Part shown: piece after piece, positions 49,094 to 51,682 of the stretch | Layout: each line of letters starts with the position of its first letter | How positions within the stretch are numbered: the first letter of the stretch is position 1 | Origin: Eubacterium sp. | Lineage (GTDB): Bacteria > Bacillota > Clostridia > Lachnospirales > Lachnospiraceae | Length of the DNA stretch: 51,682 nt | Direction: 5' to 3' | Assembly (NCBI GenBank): GCA_017477505.1 | Contig: JAFUVQ010000048.1 | Coordinates: forward strand, 1-51,682 | Made by a program: the position numbers and the translations under genes | The notes under the pieces: model-generated | Databases searched by the model: none | The model's input: the letters and a program-made list of their open reading frames with translations, nothing else | Told to the model about the DNA's origin: nothing

Positions 49094-50140
49094 TCAGTTT
49101 CTTACATACTTTGTTCTTCTCCCCGTTCCGACTTTCCTAATGGATCCAATTCTTACCATTTGTCCCAGAACTGCTTCTATCGTAGTAGCACTAACGTCCG
49201 GAAGTATTTTCCCAATATCAGCTTTCGATATTGGGGTCAGGCTATTAAGCACAGTAGCTTCGACCCTTGCCTGCTTGGTTACTTTCTTACTCCCAATTAC
49301 CGCAAATCTCTTGTCCAATTCTTTGTAGCAAGCATATACTGTTGTAATAAATTCCATTATGAATGCCGAATAATCCTGATTGTTTTCATGCCATCCCTCA
49401 GATGACTTTTGCAGTGCCTCGTAATAATTTCCCTTCCTATTATTAATCTGCTCTTCAAAAGAAATATACTTACCTGCATCGAAACCATTCCTATAAAGAA
49501 GCAGCAATGACAACAACCTTGATATTCTGCCATTACCATCTCTAAATGGATGGATGCAAAGGAAATCAAGAATCACGCACGGAATTAGAAGCAGCTGATT
49601 TATGTTGGGATTATCCCTTGCTTCCAAGTATGCCAATTCCAACTGCTCCATTTCATCCGGTGTATCTGCCGCCGACGTAGGATGAAATCTTACACGTCTT
49701 CTTCCATTTTTATCTTCTTCAATGATATCGTTGTCATATTCTTTATATTTACCTGCATATGAGTATCCCGCAATATTCATCATAATAGAATGCAGTCTCA
49801 AAATATCAGACTGACGGAAATCCATATCTCCATATCCCGTATGAACCTCTGCAAGAGCATCTCTATACCCGGCTATCTCCTGCTCACTATGATTCAATGG
49901 CGCACTGTTGCCGTTTACAATTTCATGAATTCGCTCATCTGTAGTAACAATACCTTCAATCTCATTCGAATTCTTTACTGACTGCACTATTGCTATTGCT
50001 TCCAACTCCGTGAACGCATCTACAAACTGTTCTTTTCTATCCAACGCCATGACACGCAGTGTATATATATCTGCTGTAATATTCAAAAGTCCTGCCGGAA
50101 GAAGTCCGTTTTGTAGAAATGAATAATCAAATATATGCAT
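49094..50140 (-). CDS. Fic-family protein (AMP-transferase type)
   Basis: About 348 residues from ATG 50140 with GGGAG upstream. The inhibitory helix motif is SVKNSNEIEGI, the Fic-N type placed before the core (class II). The Fic core has HPFRDGNGRISR with the catalytic His, and the flap region precedes it. A C-terminal winged helix (LTPISKADIGKILPDVSATT) follows. Fic enzymes move AMP or another nucleotide part to a hydroxyl of a protein target; self-inhibited forms act in stress or toxin systems. The promoter and repeated ATATGCATAAAA sites lie upstream. Confidence 0.9.
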   Translation of the reverse strand: MHIFDYSFLQNGLLPAGLLNITADIYTLRVMALDRKEQFVDAFTELEAIAIVQSVKNSNEIEGIVTTDERIHEIVNGNSAPLNHSEQEIAGYRDALAEVHTGYGDMDFRQSDILRLHSIMMNIAGYSYAGKYKEYDNDIIEEDKNGRRRVRFHPTSAADTPDEMEQLELAYLEARDNPNINQLLLIPCVILDFLCIHPFRDGNGRISRLLSLLLLYRNGFDAGKYISFEEQINNRKGNYYEALQKSSEGWHENNQDYSAFIMEFITTVYACYKELDKRFAVIGSKKVTKQARVEATVLNSLTPISKADIGKILPDVSATTIEAVLGQMVRIGSIRKVGTGRRTKYVRN

Positions 50141-50197
50141 TGTCGAGTCTCCCTTCTGCATTAAAACATGCCAATGTTCATTCAGAAAAACAAGTAT

Positions 50198-50253
50198 ATA
50201 TGCATAAAAATATATCGTTTTTTATGCAGAAAGTCAATCCCATATGCATAAAA
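50198..50253 (-). promoter_or_regulatory. Promoter of the fic gene with flanking operator-like repeats
   Basis: On the minus strand TTGACT, 17 bases, TATATT (50209-50237). The 12-mer ATATGCATAAAA occurs at 50198-50209 and 50242-50253, on both sides of the promoter, and TTATGCA lies in the spacer. This looks like a repressor-controlled promoter, perhaps bound by the winged helix of the Fic protein. Confidence 0.55.
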
Positions 50254-50301
50254 CCCCTGATTGCAACCAGCACTTGTTTGTGCCCTGCAATGACTTTCTT
50301 C

Positions 50302-50511
50302 TCACTCATTATGTAAGCTCCTTCCCGCTTTACGGAAAGCTCGTGCAATCTTTAAACTATCCGTCTCCTCGTAAATAACCTCGTCCTGTCCTCCCAAAGT
50401 AATGCTTCTAATATACATACTACGAAGATTATTCTTCTCCTTAACGCTCTTCATATGAATATATCTATTTTGGGGATTGACTGTCGAAAACATAATACTT
50501 CTCTTATCCAA
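50302..50511 (-). CDS. Small unrecognised protein downstream of the 170-residue unknown gene
   Basis: Up to 69 residues; the start is a TTG at 50511 or an ATG at 50493. It is basic at the start, with the segment SMYIRSITLGGQDEVIYEET. No family recognised. It begins 8 bases after the neighbouring gene stop and shares its strand, so the two look like one operon. No strong ribosome site is seen. Confidence 0.4.
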   Translation of the reverse strand: MDKRSIMFSTVNPQNRYIHMKSVKEKNNLRSMYIRSITLGGQDEVIYEETDSLKIARAFRKAGRSLHNE

Positions 50512-50519
50512 GTGTGCAC

Positions 50520-51005
50520 TCAGGGCTGTCCCCGCCGCCCTACTTCATACTCTTCCTTCAATTCTTCTATTATTGCAAATGGAAAGCTTTCCGCACAGCC
50601 ATCCGGAATTTCCTCGAGAATAGAAATGAACTCTTTCACGAGTTCCATTCCCTTAACACTATGCTGTCTGGTACTGACATTATCACTTTCACCCATAGTG
50701 CGTACATACCATATCTGATCAAAGATTTCTATCTGCCGTATCAGCATCTCCACATCAGAGGAAAACTCAAGTTCATTCGCTTCATTTGCTTCACCATAAT
50801 GATTGACTGTGTATCTCAGCCGCCTCAAGATTGCCTTCTTGTTCAGATCCAACGGCACGAATACACGGATATTATCTTCTTCGGCCATATCCGTTACTTC
50901 TTCGGGCACATCAAGAAGCGTTTTATCTATCAAATGAGTTTCGTTGATAAACCTTGGAGTTTCCTCACGTGGCACCGGCCACACATCTATCTTGTGATTA
51001 ATCAT
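50520..51005 (-). CDS. Unrecognised acidic protein
   Basis: About 161 residues from ATG 51005 with AGGATGG upstream (an ATG at 51014 is possible). It is soluble and acidic, starts INHKIDVWPVPREETPRFIN, and has helices later (GMELVKEFISILEEIPDG, AIIEELKEEYEVG). No family, signal peptide or membrane helix recognised. Together with the next small gene it may form a two-gene unit in the toxin-antitoxin strip, but nothing in the sequence shows its role. Confidence 0.55.
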   Translation of the reverse strand: MINHKIDVWPVPREETPRFINETHLIDKTLLDVPEEVTDMAEEDNIRVFVPLDLNKKAILRRLRYTVNHYGEANEANELEFSSDVEMLIRQIEIFDQIWYVRTMGESDNVSTRQHSVKGMELVKEFISILEEIPDGCAESFPFAIIEELKEEYEVGRRGQP

Positions 51006-51196
51006 ATTGCCCATCCTTTCTACCTGATCAGCATATACCACTGCAGTTCAATCTTCTCACATAATACCACCAACTTCACCTAATATTCAATCAACTATAA
51101 GTAAAAGAATTCTTGCCCTAGAGTTCTTCCAAATCCGCCATTTCTTTGCAAAAAGGACAGCAGGTGGAGCATTTTGCTACAATTACGAGCATATTT

Positions 51197-51225
51197 TTGC
51201 AATCGCATTTTGAATGTGATAGAAT
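51197..51225 (+). promoter_or_regulatory. Promoter of the gene at 51262
   Basis: TTGCAA, 17 bases, TAGAAT. It lies 36 bases before the ATG at 51262, which follows AGAAGGTGG. Confidence 0.65.
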
Positions 51226-51261
51226 CCTCATCCACAAGAATAAAAAAAAGAAGGTGGATGA

Positions 51262-51564
51262 ATGGAGGTACTAACAGGACTTGGCAAAACAATTCTGTCT
51301 ACAGAGAATGAAAAGCAGTTACTGGATCAATCTGTGAAAACAATTCTGGCCTACAAACCGATACTTGCCCGTATTCTCAAAGAGACTGCCGTCGAATGCA
51401 AGGATATGTCTCCGGACGACATCGAAGTCTGTATAGAAGGCGAGGTTCAGATCAGCAGTATTTACGTTGACAGCGGTCTCTCAAATACGGAAAAAAACAA
51501 TATCAGCGAAAAGATTGACGGACTTAACACTGAGGCGTATATTAAGTTTGAAACAAAGAGGTAG
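51262..51564 (+). pseudogene. N-terminal part of a PD-(D/E)XK nuclease family transposase
   Basis: 100 residues with the typical opening of the Lachnospiraceae transposase/Rpn-like family: LGKTILSTENEKQLLDQSVK, then TILAYKPILARILKE, IEVCIEGEVQISSIYVDSGL and GLNTEAYIKFE. Full members are about 280-320 residues with the nuclease core after this point; here a stop follows at once. So it is a truncated, probably inactive copy. It has its own promoter and a good ribosome site. The following 118 bases to the window end show no gene. Confidence 0.6.
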
Positions 51565-51682
51565 CGGTTAGAGAAGAAAAAAAGGCATTACAAATAAGCC
51601 ATCAATTGGTGGCTTCATAGAGGAAATATAGACACGACACTTAATTAGGATGTGACAACAGACTCATCTGTTATGATATATC

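Overview
The window looks like chromosomal DNA of an anaerobic Firmicute, most likely a Lachnospiraceae member (Butyrivibrio/Roseburia-like). This is inferred from the gene families and AT-leaning composition; no rRNA or other taxonomic marker is present. Supporting signs are strong AGGAGG-type ribosome sites, a CIRCE operator, cre-type operators, an HPr/PTS system, a superoxide reductase with no visible superoxide dismutase, and a PD-(D/E)XK transposase-family remnant. Most genes lie on the minus strand.

Layout. 1-6409: a truncated acetolactate-decarboxylase-like end, a double zinc-ribbon protein with its HTH/AbrB regulator, a membrane acyltransferase, a PadR/alpha-beta-hydrolase pair with a palindromic operator, a CIRCE-controlled small heat-shock protein, and a YjbR-methyltransferase fusion. 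6410-13421: an AT-rich accessory block with a DUF4274 protein, a frameshifted orphan, a 961-residue calpain-like cysteine protease, remnants of a BRO antirepressor and a tyrosine recombinase, a KilA-N protein, and an orphan hsdS half-gene. It carries three copies of a perfect hairpin repeat and a large branched palindrome against the 3' end of guaA. 13422-22369: guaA without a glutaminase domain, then a sucrose operon (PTS IIBCA, HPr, GH13 enzyme, LacI regulator, fructokinase) with two cre/LacI-type operators and a divergent HAD phosphatase. 22384-29875: a polysaccharide locus with two priming glycosylphosphotransferases, UDP-GlcNAc 2-epimerase, and two unusual fusions: an Hsp70-like protein joined to GrpE, and an Xre DNA-binding domain joined to UDP-glucose dehydrogenase. 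These neighbours share a Ser/Gly/Ala/Thr-rich linker style.

29876-45723: a stretch seeded with at least 16 copies of one short REP-like element, always with the same tail orientation, around a single REP-associated Y1 (RAYT) transposase gene. It holds a diguanylate cyclase, VanZ-like protein, aldo/keto reductase, zinc-ribbon membrane protein with YYQQ repeats, dihydrouridine synthase, an oxidative-stress trio (peroxiredoxin, superoxide reductase, CoA-disulfide-reductase/rhodanese) and a 1390-residue repeat protein. Many copies sit exactly at gene 3' ends, where they supply stop codons or C-terminal tails. 45724-51682: a toxin-antitoxin/defence-like strip with an AbiEii-like nucleotidyltransferase and its regulator, an Xre plus truncated HipA-like pair, a Fic protein, two unrecognised genes and a truncated transposase-family gene.

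The strongest candidates for something undescribed are the Hsp70-GrpE single-chain fusion, the Xre-Ugd fusion beside it, the Firmicute RAYT/REP colony that remodels gene ends, and a sucrose PTS operon that uses an amylosucrase-like GH13 enzyme and an HPr with Lys at position 46. All functional statements are homology inferences made by eye.
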